This document shows, piece by piece, positions 1-8,749 of a stretch of DNA of 64,000 nucleotides. The notes beneath the pieces are model-generated. The model was given only the letters and a program-made list of their open reading frames with translations. It did not search any database and was not told where the DNA came from. Position numbers and translations under genes: made by a program. Source of the stretch: Akkermansia sp. GTDB lineage: Bacteria > Verrucomicrobiota > Verrucomicrobiia > Verrucomicrobiales > Akkermansiaceae. The stretch is from assembly GCA_030525455.1 (NCBI GenBank), contig JAUNER010000002.1:53453-117452 (forward strand), given 5' to 3'. The stretch's first letter is position 1. Every line of letters begins with the position of its first letter.

Positions 1-1351
1 AACTTAGCACCAGCGGCTCACCTAATTTCCCTGTACACACGATATTTAGCGGCCTTACGGCATCGGGTACTTTTGCATACATTTTTTTCAATTCCGCATT
101 GAGGGCAGGGTCATCAGTTTTCCACAATTTATGCCCTACTCGCACACGACTCCATGCGATATTTGAAGCTTTCCCATGGAAAAACAGGCGATTTCTCTGC
201 ACTTTCCAAATGCGACCGCCCTGCTCATCGTTACGGTCTGCCCCTGTATCTATCACAAATCCATCACCGGGGGATAATGGCACATTCCCCTCTAGGGCTA
301 CATCTACCCATCCCTGACCACAAGCGGTAATTTCGCCCACATAAGCACCGCGTTTTTTCCCATGCTTGCCATGTGTTAGTTTAGGGTGATTCGTACCATC
401 CAGCCAGCCCGTAGAAAATCCTCGCGAAAAAACCATCTGCAACGCATAACGGTCTCGCTCTGTCACCATGCTACTGACGGGTACTCCTTGCACGGCCGCA
501 TCGAGTGCTTTTCTGTAGGCAGAGGTCACGGCGGCGACATATTCCGGACTTTTTAGTCGTCCCTCTATTTTGTAACTCTTTACCCCCATTCGCACTAAAT
601 CCGGAATGCGATCCAGGGCACATAAATCCTGCGGACTCAGCAAATATCGTCGCTCACCAAGCGGACGAGGCTTACCATCTACTACCAGCGTATAGGGCAA
701 TCGGCACGCCTGGGCACACTCACCACGGTTAGCACTTCGCAGACCTAAGCTTTCAGAAGTCAAACACTGTCCCGAGTAGGCCACACATAGTGCCCCATGC
801 ACAAAAACTTCTAGGGGGATGTCTGTGTGTTTAGCACATTTTTCTATTTCCTCCAGGCTTAACTCACGCGCCAGCACCGCTTGTTTGATATTCAAAAATT
901 TAGAGACAAAATCTATCCCCTCCGGTGAGGTGAGCGTCATCTGCGTAGACGCATGTAGCTCCAGCGTCATAGAAGCATCTTGCTTCGTCCACTCAGTAAG
1001 GGAGTATGCCAGCCCTAAATCCTGGATAATCACCCCATCGACGCCGGCTTCATTCAACTTCCCGATGTAGTCTAGGGCATCACTTAATTCTGAGGTAAAT
1101 ATCAGAGTATTCATCGTCACATAGCCACGCACACCGCGACTATGAAGGAAGTCCATGAGTTCCGGCAATGATTCCAGCGTAAAATTATTAGCTCTCAAGC
1201 GAGCATTAAACCTCTCCAGCCCGAAATAAATAGCATCTGCACCATTCGCCACTGCCGCACGTGCACATTCAAAATCCCCCGCCGGAGCCAAAAGTTCCGG
1301 TTTAACCACCCCTGTGGCTAACTTCTCTAGTGTATCATAGCTATGGTTCAT
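1..1351 (-). CDS. U32 family peptidase/tRNA-hydroxylation-type protein, 3' end outside window
   Basis: Reading the minus strand from an ATG at 1351 gives an open frame of about 450 codons that runs off the window start. The N-terminus (PELLAPAGDFECARAAVANG, residues 18-37) is the usual U32 TIM-barrel opening. The family signature follows as E-V-F-V-H-G-A-L-C-V-A-Y-S-G-Q-C, with further cysteines in NRGECAQACRLPY that in the family help hold an Fe-S cluster. Relatives include YegQ/TrhP and RlhA, which act in tRNA or rRNA hydroxylation, as well as proteins called collagenases; which role applies cannot be told here. The start codon lies one base after the folC stop, so the two genes are probably co-transcribed. 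Truncation is due to the window edge only. Confidence 0.9.
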   Translation of the reverse strand, partial: MNHSYDTLEKLATGVVKPELLAPAGDFECARAAVANGADAIYFGLERFNARLRANNFTLESLPELMDFLHSRGVRGYVTMNTLIFTSELSDALDYIGKLNEAGVDGVIIQDLGLAYSLTEWTKQDASMTLELHASTQMTLTSPEGIDFVSKFLNIKQAVLARELSLEEIEKCAKHTDIPLEVFVHGALCVAYSGQCLTSESLGLRSANRGECAQACRLPYTLVVDGKPRPLGERRYLLSPQDLCALDRIPDLVRMGVKSYKIEGRLKSPEYVAAVTSAYRKALDAAVQGVPVSSMVTERDRYALQMVFSRGFSTGWLDGTNHPKLTHGKHGKKRGAYVGEITACGQGWVDVALEGNVPLSPGDGFVIDTGADRNDEQGGRIWKVQRNRLFFHGKASNIAWSRVRVGHKLWKTDDPALNAELKKMYAKVPDAVRPLNIVCTGKLGEPLVLS

Positions 1352-1352
1352 A

Positions 1353-2576
1353 TTATTGCACGGTTTGTCTTTTTTTCTGATGCTTTATATGAGCTTTGAT
1401 ATCCCCCAGCAAAAACAAGGAGCCTGCCGCCAATGCTCGTAGTTCCGATTGTTCTGCCGCTCTCAGCCCTGCTTCTAAGCTCTCATGCTGATAAATTGGC
1501 GTCGTTACACACCCGGCTAACAACTCTGCCATTTCCCCCACCGGTAAAATTCGCGGTGACGAGCAGGGTACTAAATGCCATTCACCTACAATGGCATCAA
1601 ATAGAGGAAGCATTTCCTGTATTTGCTTATCTGCCGAAGCCGCAAAAACTATCGCCGCCCGTTCATCGCCAAATTTTTCTTTCCACGTTTCTACCAGCAC
1701 CCTTGCCGCATGGGCATTATGTGCCCCGTCTAGGATAATTGCCGGACTTTTTACCTGCTCAAAGCGTCCCGGCCAGTCTACATTCCCTAGGGCATGGGCT
1801 AATTTAACCTGTGAGGGTAAGCGATGAATGGCACTAAATGCTTCCATAGCCACGGCGGCATTTTGTCGCTGATGAGGACCTGCCAAGGCTAACTGAGGTA
1901 TGCGTTCATGCGGCTCAGCCAATATCAGCAGTGCATCTTTTGCCGTCGCCGTTTCTGTTATCACCTGCATGGCTTGCGGCTCTTGTGCCGCTGTCACCAC
2001 CACCCGCGATGGGGCTATGATGGCCGCTTTCTCTGCCGCTACTGCGGCTAAGGTATCACCCAAGTACTGCTGGTGGTCCAGCCCAATGGGGGTAAGTACG
2101 GCTACATCTTTAGCCACGGCATTCGTGGCATCTAGTCGCCCACCCATACCGGTTTCCAATATGATAAGCTCTACGCCTTGCTTCATAAAATACCGCAAGG
2201 CCAATATCAAAGCCAATTCAAAAAAGGTCGGGGCTTGCTCTACTGACTCTGCCAACTTCCGCACAAAACATATCCCCTCCAGCAGTTCATCATCGGGTAT
2301 CATTTCCCCATTCACACGGATTCTTTCGGCAAAGTCCACCAAATGCGGTGAGGTAAATAACCCGGTTTTTAACCCACTTTCTCGGGCAATGGCTTCTATC
2401 ATAGCACAGGTAGAACCCTTCCCGTTGGTCCCTGCCACATGAATCACCTTTGCCCCACTTACGTCTATCTGTGCCGCCGCGATAAGTGCCCGGGTATTCT
2501 CTAATCCCAGTTTTATCCCGAAAAACTGTGTCGAATACAGCCAATCTAATGCCTCGCTCAACGTCATGCTCTCCAT
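1353..2576 (-). CDS. folC: Bifunctional folylpolyglutamate synthase/dihydrofolate synthase
   Basis: The 407-residue product is a Mur-ligase-like ATP-dependent enzyme that adds glutamate to folates. The P-loop GTNGKGSTCAMIEAI lies near residue 50, followed by TSPHLVDFAERIRVNGE, which contacts ATP and magnesium, and by ILETGMGGRLDATN near residue 140. The C-terminal half contains ILDGAHNAHAA, the conserved FolC DGAHN motif. The length is normal for FolC. A second ATG three codons in could also serve as the start. It sits directly upstream of the U32 gene with a one-base gap, suggesting one transcript, and is preceded by about 300 bases without genes. Confidence 0.95.
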   Translation of the reverse strand: MESMTLSEALDWLYSTQFFGIKLGLENTRALIAAAQIDVSGAKVIHVAGTNGKGSTCAMIEAIARESGLKTGLFTSPHLVDFAERIRVNGEMIPDDELLEGICFVRKLAESVEQAPTFFELALILALRYFMKQGVELIILETGMGGRLDATNAVAKDVAVLTPIGLDHQQYLGDTLAAVAAEKAAIIAPSRVVVTAAQEPQAMQVITETATAKDALLILAEPHERIPQLALAGPHQRQNAAVAMEAFSAIHRLPSQVKLAHALGNVDWPGRFEQVKSPAIILDGAHNAHAARVLVETWKEKFGDERAAIVFAASADKQIQEMLPLFDAIVGEWHLVPCSSPRILPVGEMAELLAGCVTTPIYQHESLEAGLRAAEQSELRALAAGSLFLLGDIKAHIKHQKKRQTVQ

Positions 2577-2872
2577 TCTACCATCTCTTCGCTCAGGTGC
2601 AATACTTCATACCTTTCTCTTCTTTCTTTCACCCCTAAATTCTCCCTTCCTCACCAAACTCCTCAAGAAAATGCACCAATTCCCCACCAAAAGTCCTCAA
2701 GAAAATACAAATTGGCATTGATTATCAATCTCATAACAAAACACACTTTCCCCCCTTAAAAAGAAACTTCATCCCCCCCACATTAACCTATATCTGTCAA
2801 TTCCTCAAAATTCATAAAATACCCACACAAATTACTTCCTCTTCCCACCTCTAAAAACACTACCGCATAGGC
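2577..2872. other. Gene-free spacer upstream of folC
   Basis: No credible coding sequence is seen. The plus strand is C-rich (so G-rich on the strand folC is transcribed from) and contains several runs of five to seven C. TCCTCAAGAAAAT occurs twice (near 2668 and 2691), and a 13-bp palindrome (ATTGATTATCAAT) lies at 2717-2729. No confident folC promoter could be assigned. Confidence 0.6.
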
Positions 2873-2978
2873 AAAAAAAACCACTGAGAGTTTACGCGAC
2901 AACTACGAACAAGCTACCGTTGCTACCTCTCGGTCCTGGCGGGGTTTGCCAGTCGTAGCTCCACGCTCTCTCAGCGGC
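2873..2978 (-). ncRNA. ffs: Small (4.5S-like) signal recognition particle RNA
   Basis: The minus-strand transcript contains GCCAGGACCGAGAGGTAGCA, the conserved SRP apical loop region (compare GTCAGGTCCGGAAGGAAGCAGC of E. coli 4.5S RNA) that binds Ffh. The ends pair over at least ten base pairs: CCGCTGAGAG at 2968-2977 with CTCTCAGTGG at 2881-2890, giving the expected single long hairpin of about 98 nt. Eight T residues (2873-2880) follow directly, so the closing stem doubles as an intrinsic terminator. A promoter is spaced correctly upstream. Small SRP RNAs lack the Alu domain, consistent with the length here. Confidence 0.92.
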
Positions 2979-2985
2979 AGGGCTA

Positions 2986-3014
2986 AATAAATCATCTTTA
3001 GCCGCCTATGTCAA
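2986..3014 (-). promoter_or_regulatory. Sigma-70 promoter of the SRP RNA gene
   Basis: On the minus strand TTGACA (3009-3014) is followed after 17 bases by TTTATT (2986-2991). The predicted start, about seven bases on, coincides with the 5' end of the SRP RNA stem at 2977-2979. An inverted repeat GGCTAAA/TTTAGCC (2981-2987 with 2997-3003) overlaps the -10 region; it may end the upstream coiled-coil gene transcript. Confidence 0.75.
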
Positions 3015-3026
3015 TCACGAATGCCA

Positions 3027-4022
3027 TCATCGCCGCCGGATAATAGACAATATGACGATAAAGAGTAAAACACCCCCGGCACCACCATACATTTTCAGCT
3101 TCTGCATATCGTCATCCAGTTCCTGTTTCATGCTCAGCAGCTTAGCATCGTACTCCCGCTGCATATCACGCACGATTCGCCCCTGAGCATTCCGTGCTGT
3201 TTCTGCATCGTTAGTTGCCTGCTCAGCCTCGTCTATGGCTTTGTCGTAAGGTTTGAGTTTCTGCAAAAACTCAGGCGAATCTACCATCATCGCTGCATCA
3301 GACAGCAAATCTCCCTCACCATAACTCTCGCTCTCGTCTATTTCCGTAATGCGTTCATCGATGGTAATTTGCAGTTTTTTTAGCTCATAATCAGCGGCTT
3401 TCCATTTCTTTGTTAGTGCCGCTACCTTTGCCTCACCGCTTTGGGTAACTTTCTCTAGTTTTTTTGTCAATGATGCCTGCAATTTCAGCAAATCCGAGCG
3501 TTTTTCATCCACCTTATAGGCACTCGATTTTGTATTTCTCGCCTCTGCTTCCTGAATGCGATTCACATCCAGGCGACTGGCTACTTTTCGCAATTCTTCC
3601 TCGATTTGGAACTTTTTCTTTCCCAGTTCCTGCTCTGCACTCAGCATATCATCCCTCATCTTATCTACCTCTAGGGCTCGCTTATCATACTGTGCCAGTA
3701 AGCGAGCCTTTCGTGTCTCGGCAGACATCACCTTTGACTTTCCCTCTGTGGCAGACTCCCACTTCTCTAGCTCCGCTTTTCCCTGCCGATTTTCCCAATA
3801 CTCGCGTATAAACGCTTCTTTTCGCTCAATTTCCTTTTGAAGCACATCCACCTTTGCCAATTGCACCGCAGATAACTCAGCATACACCCGCTTTCCCTGC
3901 ACCAACTCGGCAGGTTCTTTCATCGCCGCCAGCTCTGCCTCTCGCGGCACGAGTTCCATCTGATAATAATCCCAACCAAAAGCCCCGGCTACTATCAGTA
4001 TTATAAGCAGTACGTATTTCAT
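3027..4022 (-). CDS. Hypothetical membrane protein, long coiled coil between two terminal hydrophobic segments
   Basis: I do not recognise the family. The 331-residue product starts with a hydrophobic segment (residues 2-16) acting as a signal anchor and ends with a second one (about 312-328: AGGVLLFIVILSIIRRR). Everything between is charged, rich in Lys, Glu, Ala, Arg and Leu, with heptad-like spacing, so an extended coiled coil of roughly 270 residues is likely. With both ends in membrane it could loop through the periplasm or bridge membranes, but that is inference. It ends 13 bases before the SRP RNA -35 element and is separated by 118 bases from the next upstream gene. No catalytic motif is visible. 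Confidence 0.75.
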   Translation of the reverse strand: MKYVLLIILIVAGAFGWDYYQMELVPREAELAAMKEPAELVQGKRVYAELSAVQLAKVDVLQKEIERKEAFIREYWENRQGKAELEKWESATEGKSKVMSAETRKARLLAQYDKRALEVDKMRDDMLSAEQELGKKKFQIEEELRKVASRLDVNRIQEAEARNTKSSAYKVDEKRSDLLKLQASLTKKLEKVTQSGEAKVAALTKKWKAADYELKKLQITIDERITEIDESESYGEGDLLSDAAMMVDSPEFLQKLKPYDKAIDEAEQATNDAETARNAQGRIVRDMQREYDAKLLSMKQELDDDMQKLKMYGGAGGVLLFIVILSIIRRR

Positions 4023-4140
4023 ATATCCACGTCTATACTCCTATAAAATACCATCTCTCACCCCTTTGCAATACAGAATGACATCTGTATGCCCTCTGTC
4101 TCTGCCATGAAGTTACCTACATCCGGATACACGCAACTCC

Positions 4141-6453
4141 TCAATGCACCATTCTACGCGATTCCTCTTCTGCCATTACTGCCTGCTCACCCACAAGCCG
4201 CCACCATGGTCTTTTAATCTCACACCCTCGTTTTGCTCCTTTGGAGCGGAGAAACTTCTCTGCACAATTATTTTTGTTTTTTATTACCACATCCAGAGGC
4301 GTTTCGTTCTGATAATCTACTACATTCACATCAGCACCATGTTCTACTAAATATTTTACCAGCCCCATGTCCACATTATACGTATTCACAGCACAGCTCA
4401 AAGGAGTACTTCCATCAATATTCCTTTCATTAACATCTGCCCCGCGTTCCACCAAATATTTTACCAGTTTTTTATCAAAATTCCTCGAAGCTTGATGAAG
4501 TACACTATCTCTATCACAGATTGTAATATCTGCACCCTTATCTATCAAATACATTGCTATCTGACAATTCCCTTTATAAACCGCATTATACAATGCCGTA
4601 TTCCCCATTTCGTTTTGTAAATTTTTTTCTACTCCTTTTTCTAATAAAAATTCTACTACCCTCAATCTTTCCCTCAGCTTATGTGTATACATCCAACTAA
4701 ATTTATCTTCAGAGAGCATCAGTAATCCATCACTTCTTAAACTAATCTTAGCCAAACTTTCTTCCTCGCCCCTTGCCGCTCTATGTAAACTAGTTTCTTC
4801 CCAACTTTGTTTTTCATTTACATCAAAGCCATACGTCTCAACCAAATATTTTACTATTGAACTACTTCCGGACTCTGCTGCTTCATGCACTACGGTACAA
4901 CCTTCATCTGTTTTTTTACGTACATCTACGCCACATTCCTCTATTAAATACTTCACTAAATCTACATCACCACCCATGACCGCATAGTGCAAAATTGTAT
5001 AAGCATCTTCTGTCTTCACATGACAATTCGCTCCTTTTCTTATCAAATACTCTACCAAATCCCTATTCCCATACCGGCAGGCAAGATGCAATACACTTTC
5101 ACCATAATTTGTCTTGGTATTTACTTCAAATCCATGTTTTTCCACCAAATATTGCACAACTTCCTTATCACCACTTACCACACCATGGTGCAACATCGAA
5201 CGACCACTTTCTGCTATCGTATGAACATCTGCCCCACACGCCACCAGATGCTTCACTATATCTATTCTTCCGCATTCTAATGCTTCCCCTAATGGCGTTA
5301 CATCAAATTCATTTTTAGCATTTACGTTGAGCCCCTTACTGATTAAATAGTCAATTACTTCCAAACTTCCACTCCTTGTGGCAGTATGCAACAAAGTATC
5401 ACCAAAATCTAATTTACTATCTAGCTTCATCCCATGATTTTCCACCAAATACACTACCATGTCTTTACTCTTATTTCCTACCGCCACATGTAAAAGTTCC
5501 TCATATCTAAAGTCATCATGCCATTTCACCTCACAGCCTAGCAAATACTTCACTAATTCTAAATTCCCACTTTCTACCGCATCATGCAAAACAGTCTCCC
5601 TTGTTACATTTTGTTCATTGAGCTTCAATTTATATCTCTCTACTAAAAATTTAACTATATTCAAATTCCCTCTCTTTACAGCATATGACAAGACTGAAAC
5701 ACCCGTTGATGATACTGCTTTTAAATCTAAATTATGTTCCTCTGCTAAATATCTAAAAACTTCTTCATTCCCACTTAATGCAGCCGCATGCAACAGCGTA
5801 TACTCATGCACATCTTTTACTCCCACCTCTGCCCCATGCTCTACTAAATACACCATAAGTCCCTTATCGCCCTTAATAGCAACATCAAACAACATCGTTC
5901 GCCCAAAGTCATCCTCAGCATTCACATCTACCCCCTTTTTCTCTACCAAATACTTCAGCAAATCCGTATTTTCACAATTAGCAGCCAAATGCAGAAGTGT
6001 TTCACCAAAATACCCCCTAGCCGTCACGTCTCCATCGTTTGCCACATACATCCGTAGTAAACGCCCCATGACCTTTTTCCATAGCTCATCTCGCACTTTT
6101 TCATCAGAAGTCTTCTCTTGATGAAGTTTCATCCACAGTTCACACCCTTCTAAAACACTTAGAAAGTTCACCTCCACCCCACACACCACCAAATTTTCTG
6201 CCGTTTCCATATCCCCTTGGCTCACACAGCGTAGCCATTCATCCTCCGTCAGTTTATACCCACCGCCCACCAATGCCGCTCTAGCTGTCTTTACCTCGGC
6301 TTCATTATTTCTCCTCCCCTCCAAATACTCTACATACTCTTCCACCACTTTCTCTTCCGGTGCCGATGTATCACACCCCACCACCAAACACCCCAATACC
6401 ACCCCACTCACCCATGCTATAATATCCCTTTTCTTCACCTTTCTATCATACAC
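4141..6453 (-). CDS. Large ankyrin-repeat lipoprotein
   Basis: The 770-residue product has a basic N-terminus, a hydrophobic stretch and a lipobox ending LVVGC near residue 27, so it is a predicted lipoprotein exported through Sec. The rest is almost wholly ankyrin repeats of about 33-36 residues with the usual DVN..., G.T.LH.A...G....V.YL...G pattern, beginning near residue 140 and running to about 745. Residues 585-625 interrupt the repeat phase. Ankyrin arrays bind other proteins, and no enzymatic domain is attached. The genome carries a second, unrelated-in-detail ankyrin lipoprotein at 48.7-51.7 kb. The gene lies at the edge of the AT-rich accessory zone. Its target is unknown. Confidence 0.9.
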   Translation of the reverse strand: MYDRKVKKRDIIAWVSGVVLGCLVVGCDTSAPEEKVVEEYVEYLEGRRNNEAEVKTARAALVGGGYKLTEDEWLRCVSQGDMETAENLVVCGVEVNFLSVLEGCELWMKLHQEKTSDEKVRDELWKKVMGRLLRMYVANDGDVTARGYFGETLLHLAANCENTDLLKYLVEKKGVDVNAEDDFGRTMLFDVAIKGDKGLMVYLVEHGAEVGVKDVHEYTLLHAAALSGNEEVFRYLAEEHNLDLKAVSSTGVSVLSYAVKRGNLNIVKFLVERYKLKLNEQNVTRETVLHDAVESGNLELVKYLLGCEVKWHDDFRYEELLHVAVGNKSKDMVVYLVENHGMKLDSKLDFGDTLLHTATRSGSLEVIDYLISKGLNVNAKNEFDVTPLGEALECGRIDIVKHLVACGADVHTIAESGRSMLHHGVVSGDKEVVQYLVEKHGFEVNTKTNYGESVLHLACRYGNRDLVEYLIRKGANCHVKTEDAYTILHYAVMGGDVDLVKYLIEECGVDVRKKTDEGCTVVHEAAESGSSSIVKYLVETYGFDVNEKQSWEETSLHRAARGEEESLAKISLRSDGLLMLSEDKFSWMYTHKLRERLRVVEFLLEKGVEKNLQNEMGNTALYNAVYKGNCQIAMYLIDKGADITICDRDSVLHQASRNFDKKLVKYLVERGADVNERNIDGSTPLSCAVNTYNVDMGLVKYLVEHGADVNVVDYQNETPLDVVIKNKNNCAEKFLRSKGAKRGCEIKRPWWRLVGEQAVMAEEESRRMVH

Positions 6454-6628
6454 AATCCCCCACCAATTGGGAAGATGAAAAAAATTAGAGCTCCTCTCTT
6501 TAACAAAACCAACACTTATAGTGCCATATATACAAATTTCTTAAGTGATGATTATATTTATTTTATTCTAAAAAGAAAACACAAAGTACAACCTATTATA
6601 TTAACTTATACATATATAACTAAAATAT

Positions 6629-7369
6629 CTACACATTTACTAAATATTTCATATTCCAGCTTTTATCATTTTTTTGGACTCTAAAATTATTTTCACCATA
6701 TTTACTAAAATAATAATAAATAGAGGAAATAGCAACATTTAAAGAAAACTCAAACATCTCATTTTCCGTCCATGGCTTTTCTCTAAAATAAAAAGTACCA
6801 CGATTAAAATTTCTAATATTATGCAAATGCTCAACATTCAAATCACCAAACATTGCAATAGTGATAACCCTATCAATTATTGATGAGCCTTCTGCAAAAT
6901 CACACCCGTCTCCAAAACACACAAATGGAAAAATATTTTCACTTAATAACGCTGCTCTCAATCCAATTACATTTTTCCCCAATCGCTCTATAGCATTGCC
7001 TTTTGCTTGCTTCTTCTTTCCTTCTTTTGCTCTTATATCATTGGTCCCTTGATTTTTCTTTTCAGCTATTAAAATTGGATAATGTGCACCATCAATCGCT
7101 TCAATATATAAAAACCCGCCATCTGGTCTCATTGTTGAAGAAGACATAGGAGACGCAAATGATACATCGGGAAAACTCAATCTTAAAGCATTAATTACAT
7201 CTACCAAATGCAAATCCTTTTTCCAAACCAGTTTTACAAAAGGAAATTTACGATAAACCTCCTCAGCTACTCTTTCTATAGCATTAAGTAGTAATTTCTC
7301 TTGTTTACTTGATATTTTATTAATAATCGTACCTTCTCTTTGGACTCTTAAATCTAATTTTTTTGACAT
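6629..7369 (-). CDS. EcoRI-family type II restriction endonuclease
   Basis: The 246-residue product matches EcoRI (277 residues) at the active site and recognition segment. Catalytic residues correspond in order and spacing: D83 in MRPDGG (EcoRI D91), then exactly 20 residues on E103 and K105 in IAEKKNQGTN (EcoRI E111 and K113 in VAEAKHQG). The segment GNAIER (124-129) is identical to the EcoRI stretch containing N141, A142, E144 and R145, which read the AATT/G bases, so GAATTC or a close relative is the expected site. This rests on recalled family sequence, not a search. Its start lies one base after the methyltransferase stop, so translation is probably coupled and the methylase made first. 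The gene is strikingly AT-rich relative to neighbours, indicating acquisition by transfer. Confidence 0.93.
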   Translation of the reverse strand: MSKKLDLRVQREGTIINKISSKQEKLLLNAIERVAEEVYRKFPFVKLVWKKDLHLVDVINALRLSFPDVSFASPMSSSTMRPDGGFLYIEAIDGAHYPILIAEKKNQGTNDIRAKEGKKKQAKGNAIERLGKNVIGLRAALLSENIFPFVCFGDGCDFAEGSSIIDRVITIAMFGDLNVEHLHNIRNFNRGTFYFREKPWTENEMFEFSLNVAISSIYYYFSKYGENNFRVQKNDKSWNMKYLVNV

Positions 7370-7370
7370 A

Positions 7371-8531
7371 TTACTTCCTTTCTAATAGAAATAAAAACTC
7401 CTTAACTTTTATAGGTCTATTACGTAAATTTCTACTACCTCTAAAAACATTATAATCTGTTTCGAGAGACTCGACTCGACCTAGTGTTTTTAAAAAACTC
7501 ATAAACTCATCGTATTTGACAAATCCCTCTGAATTATACGAAATTAATATAAACTTCGCAGGACAAGCTCTTATTAATGTAAAAAGTTTTTCTTTAGCAT
7601 ATTTCGATTGATTGTATTCTGAACGATTCCAAGTTGAAGGAATACCAGATACTTTGGATATGTTATCAGGAAATTTATTTTCCAATATTAGATTAAGCAT
7701 AAAATAATTTGAACCATACGGATGCTGATTGTATGGAGGATCCAAATAAATTAAATCTAACTCAGGCAAAGTTTGAACAGCCTCCAAACTCTCTAATCTA
7801 GTTACCTTATATTCACAATCATAAGAAGAAAATATAGGCAATTTCAAATCGATATTAGCTTTAATTCTAGAAAGTGCATTCTTCCCTTCACCTCCAAATT
7901 GCCCTATTCCCTTATAATTTTTATAAAATCCTTTAAATACACCACTCGTATTATTATGAACTGATGCTCCATACAAAAGAGGAGCTAAAAAAAACTTTTG
8001 TAAATCATGGGGTATTTCATCTATAACCTTTCGTGCTGTATCGATATAAATTGCATTCCGTCTTGTAAAAAAAACTCTTTCCCCTTTTTTTATATCCTCA
8101 TCATCTAACGGAGCATACAATTTTGATATAATACCAGGTGCCCATTCTTCTTGTATTCTAACCTTGATATTCGCAATCATATCTTCAAGATTCAACTTTC
8201 GTATTTCGTCTCGATTAGACAGATAACACGAATTGACGCACTCCGAGTATTTTTCTAAATCATTTACATGTAATTGTTCAGAAAATCTCTTAAAAAATCG
8301 AGAAACAATTCCAGAGCCAGCAAAAAGATCCCCTGTCGATAATCTTTTTTTCCCTACTCTCTTTTGAACTATATTTACGCCTCTCCCAATAAAATCTAAT
8401 AATGCTCTCTTATTGCCTATATAAGTAATTATTTGTTCATTCAAGAAAGCAGGATTTTCACCAATCTCACCATTTTTATCTAGTATATCAAAAAAATCTA
8501 ATTCTGATAAATTATAAAACTTATTTGCCAT
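7371..8531 (-). CDS. D12/alpha-class adenine-N6 DNA methyltransferase of the R-M system
   Basis: The 386-residue enzyme shows the alpha-class motif order: QIITYIGNKRALL (34-45, motif X), GDLFAGSGIVSRFF (67-80, motif I, AdoMet binding), a long middle region expected to hold the target recognition domain, and LDLIYLDPPYN (258-268, motif IV with catalytic DPPY). It should methylate adenine in the site cut by the adjoining EcoRI-like nuclease. Known partners of EcoRI and RsrI are, to my knowledge, of other classes, so this pairing is unusual. It is the first gene of the two-gene operon, AT-rich like the nuclease, and transcribed away from the recombinase at 8750. Whether it protects GAATTC is inferred from position only. 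Confidence 0.92.
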   Translation of the reverse strand: MANKFYNLSELDFFDILDKNGEIGENPAFLNEQIITYIGNKRALLDFIGRGVNIVQKRVGKKRLSTGDLFAGSGIVSRFFKRFSEQLHVNDLEKYSECVNSCYLSNRDEIRKLNLEDMIANIKVRIQEEWAPGIISKLYAPLDDEDIKKGERVFFTRRNAIYIDTARKVIDEIPHDLQKFFLAPLLYGASVHNNTSGVFKGFYKNYKGIGQFGGEGKNALSRIKANIDLKLPIFSSYDCEYKVTRLESLEAVQTLPELDLIYLDPPYNQHPYGSNYFMLNLILENKFPDNISKVSGIPSTWNRSEYNQSKYAKEKLFTLIRACPAKFILISYNSEGFVKYDEFMSFLKTLGRVESLETDYNVFRGSRNLRNRPIKVKEFLFLLERK

Positions 8532-8749
8532 TGTAAAGACTGTGCTCTACAACAACTCTACAGTTTTAGAAATACTTAATTATGCTAAATGACTAGTTAT
8601 AAAACCACAACACCATCTTGCAAGTTTTATTCCCATCATATTTTATTCCACCATCTCATTTTAGACGGCTTACCAAATCCTTAGTTTTCAACAAAAATTC
8701 AAGAAATGAGAGTTTTCCTCTTGCAATAGTATTTCTAATCCTTACAGAC
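8532..8749. other. Divergent intergenic region between methyltransferase and recombinase
   Basis: About 218 AT-rich bases separate the divergently transcribed methyltransferase and recombinase. Promoters for both should be here, but no pair of -35/-10 boxes is convincing, and no C-protein gene or operator repeats of the kind that control many R-M systems are seen. Confidence 0.5.

Noticed and set aside
1900..2442. 180-codon frame opposite folC
   Set aside because: Low-complexity Ser/Ala composition and lies fully inside folC on the other strand.
6475..6684. Short plus-strand frame beside the EcoRI-like gene
   Set aside because: AT-rich chance frame overlapping the end of the nuclease gene; no start signal or domain.
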